A DNA stretch of 64,000 bases from the NCBI GenBank assembly GCA_030646695.1, contig JAUSLF010000012.1, positions 1 through 64,000 of the forward strand, given 5' to 3'. The notes below the pieces were generated by a model. The model was not told where the DNA came from. It made no database searches and was given only the letters and a program-made list of their open reading frames with translations. Origin of the DNA: Nitrosomonadaceae bacterium (GTDB lineage: Bacteria > Pseudomonadota > Gammaproteobacteria > Burkholderiales > Nitrosomonadaceae). Below are positions 30,373 through 39,307 of this stretch, in pieces (within the stretch, counting starts at the first letter, position 1; every line of letters begins with the position of its first letter). The position numbers and the translations under genes were made by a program.

Positions 30373-31449
30373 TCAGTCAGCACGCTTGTTCCGGGCGGGG
30401 GCTATCAGCATGGCGTAGGAAAGCAGCATTTCTTCCAGGAATAAACGGGGATTGAGCGGATGCCGCGCCAGGCGCTGGGTCGAGATCAGGCTGCGCGAAT
30501 AAGCGGCAAGCGCGCGCGGATCGATTTCAGATACCAATGATTTGATGGCGGCAAGCATGGGTAAATGATAGCGGATTTTCCCGGTAGTACGGAAACTCAT
30601 CAAGTCATAACACCATTTCTGCATCCAGTTGACCGCCGTCGGCAGATCGGATTTCTGCATTTCTTCGGCCAGCACGATGGGATTGAAGCCGCCGGGCGTA
30701 CCGATCTGCCGGATAAAAGCTTCGTGTTGCGCAAGATAATCATCGTCGTCGAACTCCAGCGCTGCCAGCGGCGCATAACCGGCGGCGGCCAGGCTGGTTG
30801 CGGGATCCTTGACGCCCTGCTGTTCAAGCCAGGCGACGGCGGTGGCAAGGTCTGGCGTGGGCATGGCGATTTGCCGGCAGCGGCTGCGTATGGTCGGCAG
30901 CAAGTCCTGCGGTCGGTGTGCCACCAGGATGAACAGGGTTTGCGGCGGCGGCTCTTCCAGATTCTTCAGCAAAGCGTTAGCCGCCGCCAGATTCATCGTT
31001 TCTGCGGGATGGATCAGAATGATCTTGTAGCCATTGCGGTGGCTGGACATATGCACCAGGTCCGAGAGCGCGCGTATCTGCTCAACCCCGATCTGTTTAC
31101 TGGGCTTTTTCTTCCCCTTGGTGCTGGCGGATCCCATCTCGGCACCAGTCTCGGCGTCACCACCCGCCTCCGCCATGGTTTCATCGGCCAACGCTGTCAG
31201 CGCTTCGGGCTCGACCAGGCGAAAATCCGGGTGCCCTCCTTGCTCAAACCAGCCACAGCTTGGGCAGCTGCCGCAGGCTTCAGCATCGGCGGATGGTTGT
31301 TCGCACAACAGGGATTTGGCCAAATTGCGGGCAAATACGAGCTTGCCGACACCCTTTCGCCCTTTCAGCAACAGAGCGTGACCGCGGGCAGCCGAACCCT
31401 GCGTCAGCATCCGCCAGACAGCAGTTTGCCAGACATAAATATTATTCAT
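30373..31449 (-). CDS. holB: DNA polymerase III delta' subunit
   Basis: HolB is the delta' subunit of the clamp loader. The 358-residue protein has a P-loop-like LLKGRKGVGKLVFARNLA. Four cysteines bind zinc (C-x-C-P-x-C region, CEQPSADAEACGSCPSC). The EEPPPQTLFILVAHRPQDLLPTIRSRC segment holds the SRC motif. A low-complexity Ala/Glu/Gly loop near residues 90-115 is unusual but in frame. Its ATG overlaps the tmk stop by one base (TAATG). Confidence 0.93.
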   Translation of the reverse strand: MNNIYVWQTAVWRMLTQGSAARGHALLLKGRKGVGKLVFARNLAKSLLCEQPSADAEACGSCPSCGWFEQGGHPDFRLVEPEALTALADETMAEAGGDAETGAEMGSASTKGKKKPSKQIGVEQIRALSDLVHMSSHRNGYKIILIHPAETMNLAAANALLKNLEEPPPQTLFILVAHRPQDLLPTIRSRCRQIAMPTPDLATAVAWLEQQGVKDPATSLAAAGYAPLAALEFDDDDYLAQHEAFIRQIGTPGGFNPIVLAEEMQKSDLPTAVNWMQKWCYDLMSFRTTGKIRYHLPMLAAIKSLVSEIDPRALAAYSRSLISTQRLARHPLNPRLFLEEMLLSYAMLIAPARNKRAD

Positions 31450-32066
31450 TAACAGATTGTTGAAATAATATCATGAAGTGATTCTTTAACTTTATCCAGC
31501 GGCTGGCTGGAATCGATCAGGCGTATCCGCTGGGGAAATTTGTGCGCTCTTTGCAGATAGGCTGCCCGCACTCGCTGGAAAAACTCGTCCTGCTCTTTTT
31601 CAAAGCGGTCGGCTGTCTTGATGGCATTAACCCGTTGCCTGCCCAGTGCGACGCTCACATCGAAATAGAGCGTGAGATCAGGCTGAAATTCTCCCTGCAC
31701 CCAGCGTTCCAGATCGTCCAGCCGGTTGCTGGCCAGCCCCCTGCCGCCACCCTGATAGGCAAAGCTCGCATCGGTGAAGCGGTCGGAAATCACCCAGTCG
31801 CCCCGCGCCAGAGCCGGCAGTATCACCTTGTCCAGATGCTCGCGCCGTGCCGCAAACATCAGCAGCGCCTCGGTTTCAGCATGCATTGCCTGGCTGTTGT
31901 CAAGCAGTAGCGCACGCAACTTCTCACCCAGAGGCGTACCGCCCGGCTCACGGGTCACCACCACGGTCAGTCCTCGGCCGCGCAAAAAATTTTCCAGCCA
32001 GGCAAGATGAGTGCTCTTGCCTGCGCCATCTATGCCTTCTAGGGTGATGAATTTGCCTGGTGTCAT
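31449..32066 (-). CDS. tmk: Thymidylate kinase
   Basis: Tmk phosphorylates dTMP to dTDP. The product is about 205 residues, with the P-loop [19 protein letters not shown], the DR-x motif [19 protein letters not shown], and the lid region [17 protein letters not shown] with its conserved arginines. The frame is open to a GTG at 32078; I use the ATG at 32066. It forms a unit with holB (one-base overlap), tatD and the ankyrin gene. Confidence 0.94.
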   Translation of the reverse strand: MTPGKFITLEGIDGAGKSTHLAWLENFLRGRGLTVVVTREPGGTPLGEKLRALLLDNSQAMHAETEALLMFAARREHLDKVILPALARGDWVISDRFTDASFAYQGGGRGLASNRLDDLERWVQGEFQPDLTLYFDVSVALGRQRVNAIKTADRFEKEQDEFFQRVRAAYLQRAHKFPQRIRLIDSSQPLDKVKESLHDIISTIC

Positions 32067-32230
32067 TGCGGGTACCACGGATTGGTGGGAAACCGTTCTC
32101 CAGCGCGCAGTTTATCTTATACTCGCAAGCGGTAACAGTCCTGGCTGAACATGGCGCGCTCTGACTGCAAGGATGCTGTGCCGCTGGATAAATCTGTTAT
32201 GGTTGCGCCTTGCCTTTTGCCTGATAATCT

Positions 32231-33862
32231 ATGTTGCGTCTGACTGAAATCAAACTCCCCCTGGATCATGCCGCAAGCGAACTCACGGCCGCTATTCTTC
32301 AACGCCTGGGAATCACGGCGGATGAGCTTGCGGGGTTTTCGATTGCGCGCCGTGGCTACGATGCGCGCAAACGCGGCACGGTTTCTTTTGTCTACACCCT
32401 GGACGCCGAACTGAAGGATGCAGCAGCAGAGGCAGCGATACTGCAACGCCTGCAAGCGGATGGACGTGTCTCAACCACTCCGGACATAAGCTATCGTTTC
32501 GTTGCGCGCGCAACGCAGAGTTCGGCTGTACAGTCACGTCCGGTCATCATAGGCACCGGACCCTGCGGGTTGTTTGCCGGGCTAATTCTGGCACAGATGG
32601 GGTTCCGCCCGATCCTACTGGAGCGCGGCAAGGCGGTGCGCGAGCGTACCAAGGATACTTTTGGCCTGTGGCGACAGGGGCAGCTCAACCCTGAGTCCAA
32701 TGTCCAGTTCGGTGAAGGCGGGGCAGGCACATTTTCCGACGGCAAGCTCCATAGCCAGATCAAGGATCCGAAACACTACGGCCGGAAAGTACTCATGGAA
32801 TTCGTCAAGGCGGGTGCTCCGCCGGAGATACTCTATGTGAGCAAACCGCATATCGGCACATTCCGGCTGGTGAGTATGCTGGAAAAAATGCGCGCAACCA
32901 TCACCTCGCTCGGCGGCGAAATCCGTTTTCAGAGCCGGGTGGATGACATTGAAATTGAAAAGGGACAAGTGCGTGGAGTGATGCTGGCCGGCGGCGAGCA
33001 TATTACAACGGATCATGTCGTGCTGGCCGTGGGCCACAGTGCCCGCGATACTTTTCGGATGCTGTATGACCGCGGGGTATATGTTGAAGCCAAGCCTTTT
33101 TCCGTCGGTCTACGCATCGAACACCCACAATCGTTGATAGACCGTTGCCGTTTCGGTGATAACGCCGGCAACCCGTTGCTGGGCGCAGCCGACTACAAGC
33201 TGGTGCATCACTGTGCCAATGGGCGCTCGGTTTACAGTTTCTGCATGTGTCCGGGCGGCACCGTGGTGGCAGCGGCATCGGAACCGGGACGGGTTGTAAC
33301 CAACGGTATGAGCCAATATTCACGCAATGAACGCAATGCCAACAGCGGTATCGTCGTCGGTGTGACGCCGGTTGATTATCCGGGCCACCCGCTGGCAGGC
33401 ATTGCTTTTCAGCGCCAGTGGGAGGAGCGTGCCTTCGACCTGGGCGGGCGTAATTATCAGGCACCAGTGCAACGGCTAGGCGATTTTCTTGCGGGCCGGC
33501 CATCCACCGCGCTGGGTACGGTGATCCCGTCCTACACCCCCGGCGTGCAATGGTGCGACTTGAGCAGCGCTTTGCCGGATTATGCCGTCGCCGCGATACG
33601 CGAAGCCCTCCCTGCTTTTGACAGGCAGATCAAGGGGTTTGCCATGTATGACGCGGTGCTGACCGGGGTTGAGACACGTACTTCTGCGCCGATCCGCATC
33701 AAGCGCGGAGAGAATTACCAGAGCCTGAATACCGCCGGGCTCTATCCTGCAGGTGAAGGTGCCGGCTATGCGGGGGGTATTCTTTCTGCGGCGGTGGACG
33801 GCATCAAGGTGGCGGAAGCATTGGCGCTGCAGGTTATTGCTGACGCAGCGGCAGCAAAATAG
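32231..33862 (+). CDS. FAD-dependent dehydrogenase of the COG2509 type
   Basis: This is a 543-residue flavoprotein. A unique N-terminal alpha/beta domain (residues 1-90) precedes the FAD-binding VIIGTGPCGLFAGLILAQMG, QFGEGGAGTFSDGKLHSQIKD, GLRIEHPQSLIDRCRFG, YSFCMCPGGTVVAAASEPG and the closing AGEGAGYAGGILSAAVDG. These motifs are typical of a widespread but poorly characterised family. The CMCPGG cysteines may be redox-active. No operon partner is on this strand. Confidence 0.85.
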   Translation: MLRLTEIKLPLDHAASELTAAILQRLGITADELAGFSIARRGYDARKRGTVSFVYTLDAELKDAAAEAAILQRLQADGRVSTTPDISYRFVARATQSSAVQSRPVIIGTGPCGLFAGLILAQMGFRPILLERGKAVRERTKDTFGLWRQGQLNPESNVQFGEGGAGTFSDGKLHSQIKDPKHYGRKVLMEFVKAGAPPEILYVSKPHIGTFRLVSMLEKMRATITSLGGEIRFQSRVDDIEIEKGQVRGVMLAGGEHITTDHVVLAVGHSARDTFRMLYDRGVYVEAKPFSVGLRIEHPQSLIDRCRFGDNAGNPLLGAADYKLVHHCANGRSVYSFCMCPGGTVVAAASEPGRVVTNGMSQYSRNERNANSGIVVGVTPVDYPGHPLAGIAFQRQWEERAFDLGGRNYQAPVQRLGDFLAGRPSTALGTVIPSYTPGVQWCDLSSALPDYAVAAIREALPAFDRQIKGFAMYDAVLTGVETRTSAPIRIKRGENYQSLNTAGLYPAGEGAGYAGGILSAAVDGIKVAEALALQVIADAAAAK

Positions 33863-33870
33863 AATTAATG

Positions 33871-34464
33871 CTAACTGGCAGCGATCGGCTGGAATGCATC
33901 CATCGGGATGGGCTGGTATTTGACTGCCAGAATTTCCAGTTCCTCAACCCCGCCCGGTGCATGCAGTGTTACCGTATCATCCTGCCGCGCCTTGGTCAGT
34001 ACCCGTGCCATCGGTGAAATCCAGCTAATGTAGCCGCGGGCAGTATTGACTTCATCGACCCCGACGATGGCTACTGTTTTTTCTTCACCTACCAGATTGG
34101 AATAGGTGACTGTGGCACCAAAGAAAATCTGTGTCTCATCTTCTCTCGGGTTGGCAGGATCCACTACTTCGGCCATATCCAGCCGTTTGGTGAGGAAACG
34201 GATGCGTCGATCGATTTCACGTAAACGCTTTTTGCCGTAAATATAGTCGCCATTTTCCGAGCGATCGCCATTACCCGCAGCCCACGACACTGTGGCAGTC
34301 ACATGTGGACGCTCTTTATTCATCAGCCATAAGAACTCGTCCATCAGTCGTGCATAACCGCCCGGAGTGATATAGTTTTTGCCAGTGGAAGGCAGAAGAT
34401 CGACGCCTGCATCTTCTTCAGGATCGTCGGCCCCTTCAGTTTCTTTTATAAATGCTTTGCTCAT
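33871..34464 (-). CDS. greB: Transcript cleavage factor GreB
   Basis: Gre factors enter the polymerase secondary channel and trigger cleavage of backtracked RNA. The 197-residue product has the coiled-coil tip with acidic residues (GDRSENGDYIYGKKRLREIDRRIRFL) and the C-terminal FKBP-like domain (FGATVTYSNLVGEEKTVAIVG, SWISPMARVL). The GDYIYGKKRLREIDRR pattern is GreB rather than GreA. It is longer than usual because of an acidic N-terminal extension of about 30 residues. Confidence 0.92.
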   Translation of the reverse strand: MSKAFIKETEGADDPEEDAGVDLLPSTGKNYITPGGYARLMDEFLWLMNKERPHVTATVSWAAGNGDRSENGDYIYGKKRLREIDRRIRFLTKRLDMAEVVDPANPREDETQIFFGATVTYSNLVGEEKTVAIVGVDEVNTARGYISWISPMARVLTKARQDDTVTLHAPGGVEELEILAVKYQPIPMDAFQPIAAS

Positions 34465-34679
34465 AGGTTGAATACGGTTAAGGCAGCCTCTCGATGAACC
34501 TCCGGCGGGCTGCGGTAGACGCGGGTTAGGTGCGTTGTACTTCCCAGGCAGCGCGTAGACTAGGCTATGGCCTTTGATCCGCGCCCGGTGCTTGCTCTAC
34601 TGTTACCAGTAACGCAAGCCAGAAAGGACTCATTCAACTACTGCTTAATCAAAACTTACCATAGCATGATATCCCACGC

Positions 34680-35102
34680 ATGACCACTTCCTTGCCGCAA
34701 GAGAAATCGTGGCAATCGACTGTCGGCATACCGGCAGCCACTCACCCCGAGCCGTTCTGGCGCTCGCTGTTTTATTTCAATGTGTATCGCCTGCTGATAG
34801 CAAGCGGGATCGTGGTAATCACATGGCTATCTCCCGAATCCAGTTTCGGTTCCTATAACCCCCAATTGTTTCTGTATACAGCGCTAGCCTATATCGTGTT
34901 TGGTGGAATATCGCTGCTGCTGACCCGTATGCAGCGGCTATATTTCGATCGGCAGCTTGCAAAACTGGAAAAGGAGTCCATCATTGAAGTCTTGAAAAAG
35001 ACCCAATATAACTGCACTGCCGCTGTGAGATTGCTGGGGATCACAGTTAGTTCCATGCGCTACCGCATGGAACGACTAGGACTGAATGATGATGATGGTT
35101 AA
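34680..35102 (+). CDS. PilS N-terminus fused to the PilR C-terminal helix-turn-helix (deletion remnant)
   Basis: Residues 1-92 resemble the membrane sensor domain of the type IV pilus kinase PilS: EPFWRSLFYFNVYRLLIASGIVV, a second helix near YTALAYIVFGGISLLL, and the basic loop LTRMQR. From about residue 96 it becomes the C-terminal Fis-type domain of its response regulator PilR (KLEKESIIEVLKKTQYNCTAAVRLLGI, RYRMERLGL). The kinase, receiver and AAA+ domains between them are missing. The 140-residue chimera is in frame, so a membrane-tethered DNA-binding protein could be made. ampD follows, as in intact pilSR loci. Confidence 0.78.
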   Translation: MTTSLPQEKSWQSTVGIPAATHPEPFWRSLFYFNVYRLLIASGIVVITWLSPESSFGSYNPQLFLYTALAYIVFGGISLLLTRMQRLYFDRQLAKLEKESIIEVLKKTQYNCTAAVRLLGITVSSMRYRMERLGLNDDDG

Positions 35103-35119
35103 GGAGCACCAGTTGCCGT

Positions 35120-35716
35120 ATGGGAATGCAGGTCGGACGAATGCAGATTGACGCAAACGGCTGTCTGGACGGCGTGCGTCTCATCCCCTCGCACAATTGT
35201 GACGAGCGTCCGGCCGGGTACGCCATAAACTTGCTGGTAATCCACAGCATCAGTCTGCCGCCGGATGAATTCGGCGGCGATGGAGTGATCGAACTGTTTA
35301 CCAACCGGCTCGATCTGGCAGCACATCCTTATTACCAGACTCTACGCGACCTCAAGGTTTCTGCGCATTTTTTCATCCGCCGGGACGGCGAGACCATCCA
35401 GTTCGTCGCCTGTGGCAAGCGCGCCTGGCATGCGGGAACCTCCTGCTGGCAGGGTAAGACCCATTGCAATGATTTCTCCATCGGAGTGGAACTTGAGGGC
35501 AGCGATACCCGGCCTTTTACTGATGCTCAATATACGGCGCTGATCGCGCTGAGCCGGGTGCTGCAAGAAGCTTATCCCATTGCGGACATTGTCGGGCATT
35601 CCGATATTGCCGCAGGACGCAAGACTGATCCTGGCCCGTATTTTGACTGGAAGCGTTATCGTTCTGCGTTGCTGGCTGCGAGGCAACATGACGCCGCTTC
35701 CCCTGGCAAGGAATAG
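35120..35716 (+). CDS. ampD: 1,6-anhydro-N-acetylmuramyl-L-alanine amidase AmpD
   Basis: AmpD is a cytoplasmic zinc amidase that removes the peptide from anhydromuropeptides during cell-wall recycling. The 198-residue product has no signal peptide. It has the zinc ligands in LVIHSISLPP and VGHSDIAAGRKTDPGP, plus the segments FGGDGVIELFTNRLD, SAHFFIRRDGETIQFV and CNDFSIGVELEG. It starts 17 bases after the PilS/PilR remnant; ATGs at 35126 and 35141 are alternatives. Confidence 0.93.
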   Translation: MGMQVGRMQIDANGCLDGVRLIPSHNCDERPAGYAINLLVIHSISLPPDEFGGDGVIELFTNRLDLAAHPYYQTLRDLKVSAHFFIRRDGETIQFVACGKRAWHAGTSCWQGKTHCNDFSIGVELEGSDTRPFTDAQYTALIALSRVLQEAYPIADIVGHSDIAAGRKTDPGPYFDWKRYRSALLAARQHDAASPGKE

Positions 35717-35768
35717 CGATAACAGCGGGATACACCGGTTTTAACCTCTGCAACAACTCGCAGCATCC

Positions 35769-37373
35769 TCAAACCACACCCTGGCTGCGCAGATACTCTT
35801 CGTACTGGCCCTTGAAGTCAGTAATTCCGTCCGGTTTCATTTCGATGATGCGGGTGGCCAGTGAGGATACAAATTCCCGGTCGTGGGAGACGAAAATCAG
35901 GGTGCCGGTATATTTCTCCAGCGCACTGTTGAGCGATTCGATGGATTCCATGTCGAGATGGTTGGTGGGTTCGTCCATCAGCAGCACATTGGGTTTCTGT
36001 AGAATGATCTTGCCGAACAGCATGCGCCCCTGCTCTCCGCCGGAAATTACTTTTACCGATTTCTTTACTTCGTCGCCCGAGAACAGCAGTCTGCCGAGTA
36101 TGCTACGTATAGTCTGATCATCATCGCCTTCGCGCCGCCATTGTGTCATCCAGTCGGTAAGCGACATATCCGTTTCAAAATCAGTGGCATGATCCTGTGC
36201 AAAATAACCGGGGCGCGCTTTCTCCGCCCATTTCACTTCCCCCGTATCGGGTGCTAGATCGCCAACAAGACACCGCAGCAACGTGGTCTTGCCGATACCA
36301 TTCGGACCGAGGATGGCGACTTTCTCGCCGGCTTCAACGTTAAGACTGAATCTGTGCAGCAGCGCTTTTTCCATGCCGGGGAAGCTCTTGCTGATGCTTT
36401 GCACCGATACGGCCAGGCGATGCAGTTTGTCGCGCTCGTCCACGTCGAAGCGGATATAAGGATACTGGCGACTGGAGGGTTTTACGTCTTCCAGTTTGAT
36501 TTTTTCGATCTGACGTGCGCGGCTGGTTGCCTGCCGCGCCTTGGAGGCATTGGCGGAAAAACGGCTGACAAAAGACTGCAACTCGGCGATCTGGGTTTTT
36601 TTCTTGGCATTATCAGACAGCATGCGCTCCCGCACCTGGGTGGATGCAGTCATGTATTCATCGTAATTGCCGGGGTAGATGCGGATTTCGCCATAATCCA
36701 GATCGGCCATGTGGGTACAGACGCTATTCAGGAAGTGACGGTCATGTGAAATGATGATGATGGTGCTCTTGCTTGCGTTGATTACGTCTTCCAGCCAGCG
36801 GATGGTATTGATATCCAGATTATTGGTCGGTTCATCCAGCAGCAGAATTTCCGGATTGGCAAACAGCGCCTGCGCCAGCAGCACGCGCAGCTTGAATCCA
36901 GGCGCGATCGCGCTCATCGGTCCGCGGTGCTGCGACAGCGGAATACCCACGCCCAGCAGCAATTCCCCGGCACGTGCCTCGGCGGAATAACCATCCAGCT
37001 CGGCGAAGTGCGCTTCGAGTTCGGCAGCATGCATGTAGTCGGCTTCGCTGGCATCAGCATTGGCATAAATCGCATCGCGCTCTTCCTTCACCCGCCACAA
37101 CTCATCATGCCCCATCATCACCGTATCGATCACCAGGCAGTTCTCGAAAGCGAATTGGTCCTGGCGCAGCTTGCCCACGCGTTCGTTGGCGTCAATGCTG
37201 ACATTGCCGGAAGTGGGATCCAGATCGCCGCCAAGGATTTTCATGAACGTGGACTTGCCGCAGCCGTTGGCGCCGATCAGGCCGTAACGGTTGCCATCGC
37301 CGAATTTGACGGAGACATTCTCGAACAGGGGCTTGGCCCCAAACTGCATGGTGACATTGGCGGTGGTGATCAA
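35769..37373 (-). CDS. ABC-F family ATPase (YbiT-like)
   Basis: ABC-F proteins have two ABC domains, no membrane part, and act on the ribosome. The two Walker A motifs are [12 protein letters not shown] and [12 protein letters not shown]; Walker B motifs are [12 protein letters not shown] and [12 protein letters not shown]. The linker near residues 240-300 is helical and basic, the usual P-site tRNA interaction motif region. The ATG-type frame begins at 37403, but AGGAAA before a TTG at 37373 and family similarity ([11 protein letters not shown]) favour TTG. It resembles YbiT in its motif and linker pattern. Confidence 0.9.
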   Translation of the reverse strand: MITTANVTMQFGAKPLFENVSVKFGDGNRYGLIGANGCGKSTFMKILGGDLDPTSGNVSIDANERVGKLRQDQFAFENCLVIDTVMMGHDELWRVKEERDAIYANADASEADYMHAAELEAHFAELDGYSAEARAGELLLGVGIPLSQHRGPMSAIAPGFKLRVLLAQALFANPEILLLDEPTNNLDINTIRWLEDVINASKSTIIIISHDRHFLNSVCTHMADLDYGEIRIYPGNYDEYMTASTQVRERMLSDNAKKKTQIAELQSFVSRFSANASKARQATSRARQIEKIKLEDVKPSSRQYPYIRFDVDERDKLHRLAVSVQSISKSFPGMEKALLHRFSLNVEAGEKVAILGPNGIGKTTLLRCLVGDLAPDTGEVKWAEKARPGYFAQDHATDFETDMSLTDWMTQWRREGDDDQTIRSILGRLLFSGDEVKKSVKVISGGEQGRMLFGKIILQKPNVLLMDEPTNHLDMESIESLNSALEKYTGTLIFVSHDREFVSSLATRIIEMKPDGITDFKGQYEEYLRSQGVV

Positions 37374-37582
37374 AACTTGTTTCCTGAAAAGGGGGTGCTG
37401 CAAAAAGGCCGCTATTTTATATGGTTTTGCAGCAAATTCCGAAAAACCTTTGGGATGCGGTGAATTCGCAAACCGAAGCAGATAGAATGGAAGCTCAGTC
37501 TTTTCGCCAATAGTCGCTCTGGAGTATTGCGCCAGCGGATCGTGCTGTAGGTGAACAGGTTGCTATCCCGATGTAGCAAACT

Positions 37583-39286
37583 ATGTCTATGTCCATGAAC
37601 AAGTCTTCCAAAATTTCTTTGCGGACGGGATTCTGCCTTCTCCTGTTGGCGCTGTTTGCCCCGGCATGGGGGGGCTCTGGTTCTGAGCGCACGGCGGCAA
37701 TTGCCTCCGCCCACCCGCTTGCCACTGCAGCGGGCGAAAAAATCCTCAGACAGGGCGGCAATGCGTTTGATGCGGCGGTGGCCGTCAGTGCGGTACTGGC
37801 AGTGGTTGAGCCGTACTCTTCCGGTCTGGGCGGCGGCGGTTTGTGGCTGCTGCATCGCGCCAGGGACGGCCGAGAGGTACTGATAGACGGGCGCGAAACC
37901 GCTCCCGGCAAAGCTTCTGCCGGCATGTATCTGAATGCGAAAGGCGAGCCAATCGCCGCAGCATCGCTCAACGGCCCCTTGGCCGCAGCGATTCCGGGAA
38001 TGCCCGCCGCGCTGGCCCATCTTGCGCAGAATTACGGCCAACTGCCGCTGGCGCACAGTCTGGCGCCAGCCATCGCCTTGGCGCGCAATGGTTTCAGGCT
38101 GGACCGGCGTTTTGCCGGAATGGTGACAAATTATCAGGATAAATTACGTGCCGATCCGCATGCTGCGGGTATTTTTCTGCGTAACAATTTGGTTCCCGTT
38201 GTGGGTTCCATCCTGCGTCAGTCGCAACTGGCCGCGACGCTGACAGAAATTGCACGGCATGGCGCGGACGGTTTTTACCGCGGCCGGGTGGCGGACGAGA
38301 TGGCGCAGTCAGTCAAACGGGCTGGCGGCATCTGGGAGCACACAGACTTGGCGCATTACCGAATAATTGAGCGCGAGCCAGCCAGATTCACTTATCGCGA
38401 CGCGGTTATCACAACCTCACCCCTGCCTTCGTCCGGCGCGCTAACCCTGGCGCAAGGACTTAATATTCTTGAGAATTTTCCGTTGGTGCAGTTGCACGCG
38501 GCCGACCGGAGCCATCTGATCGCGGAGGCGTTGCGCCGGGCATATCAGGATCGGGCTGCATACCTGGGTGACAGTGATTTTGTCGATGTGCCGACAGAAA
38601 AACTCATGAGTAAAGACTATGGGCGTGAACGGGCAACCACGATCGATTTGCATCGGGCGACACCGGATGTCCGGCTTGACGATGGCTCGACAGCGCGTGC
38701 AGGCGGAACCGAAACTACCCATTTCTCGATCATGGACCGGGCAGGCAACCGGGTTGCGGCAACCCTGAGCATCAATACGAATTTCGGCTCGGGTTTTGTC
38801 GCCGGCAATACCGGAGTGTTGCTAAATAATGAAATGGATGATTTTTCCATTGCCCCCGCTGTGCCCAATGTCTACGGCCTGCACGGGAATCAGGCCAATG
38901 CCATCATGCCAGGCAAACGCCCGTTGTCGAGCATGTCGCCGACTTTTGTGGAAAACGCCAAAGGCATACTGATTGTTGGCACATCCGGCGGTTCGCGCAT
39001 CATCAGCATGGTTCTGCTGGCAATCGTCAATTACGTCGATGACCGGCAAACCGATCCGGGAACAATCGCTGGGAACCCGCGGTTTCATCACCAGTATCTG
39101 CCGGATCAGATCGAGATTGAGCCGGATTCATTTCGTGAGGAATGGATTTCCGGGCTCAAGCTGAAAGGGCATCAGGTAACAATTGCCGCACAGAAATGGG
39201 GCAATATGCAGTTGATATTCTTCAATAAAGAAACCCAGCGTTCCATTGCCGCCAGTGACCCGCGCGGCATGACTGCGGCACGCTAG
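37583..39286 (+). CDS. ggt: Gamma-glutamyltranspeptidase, periplasmic
   Basis: Ggt cleaves glutathione and related gamma-glutamyl amides. The 567-residue precursor has an N-terminal signal (LRTGFCLLLLALFAPAWGGS). The nucleophile is Thr378 in GGTETTHFSIMD, where autocleavage makes the large and small subunits. The loop GKRPLSSMSPTFV and the oxyanion region GTSGGSRI follow. The residue before Thr378 and the small subunit look intact. It stands alone, divergent from the ABC-F gene and convergent with hrpA. Confidence 0.93.
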   Translation: MSMSMNKSSKISLRTGFCLLLLALFAPAWGGSGSERTAAIASAHPLATAAGEKILRQGGNAFDAAVAVSAVLAVVEPYSSGLGGGGLWLLHRARDGREVLIDGRETAPGKASAGMYLNAKGEPIAAASLNGPLAAAIPGMPAALAHLAQNYGQLPLAHSLAPAIALARNGFRLDRRFAGMVTNYQDKLRADPHAAGIFLRNNLVPVVGSILRQSQLAATLTEIARHGADGFYRGRVADEMAQSVKRAGGIWEHTDLAHYRIIEREPARFTYRDAVITTSPLPSSGALTLAQGLNILENFPLVQLHAADRSHLIAEALRRAYQDRAAYLGDSDFVDVPTEKLMSKDYGRERATTIDLHRATPDVRLDDGSTARAGGTETTHFSIMDRAGNRVAATLSINTNFGSGFVAGNTGVLLNNEMDDFSIAPAVPNVYGLHGNQANAIMPGKRPLSSMSPTFVENAKGILIVGTSGGSRIISMVLLAIVNYVDDRQTDPGTIAGNPRFHHQYLPDQIEIEPDSFREEWISGLKLKGHQVTIAAQKWGNMQLIFFNKETQRSIAASDPRGMTAAR

Positions 39287-39307
39287 TCTCTGCAGGCATG
39301 AACCACC

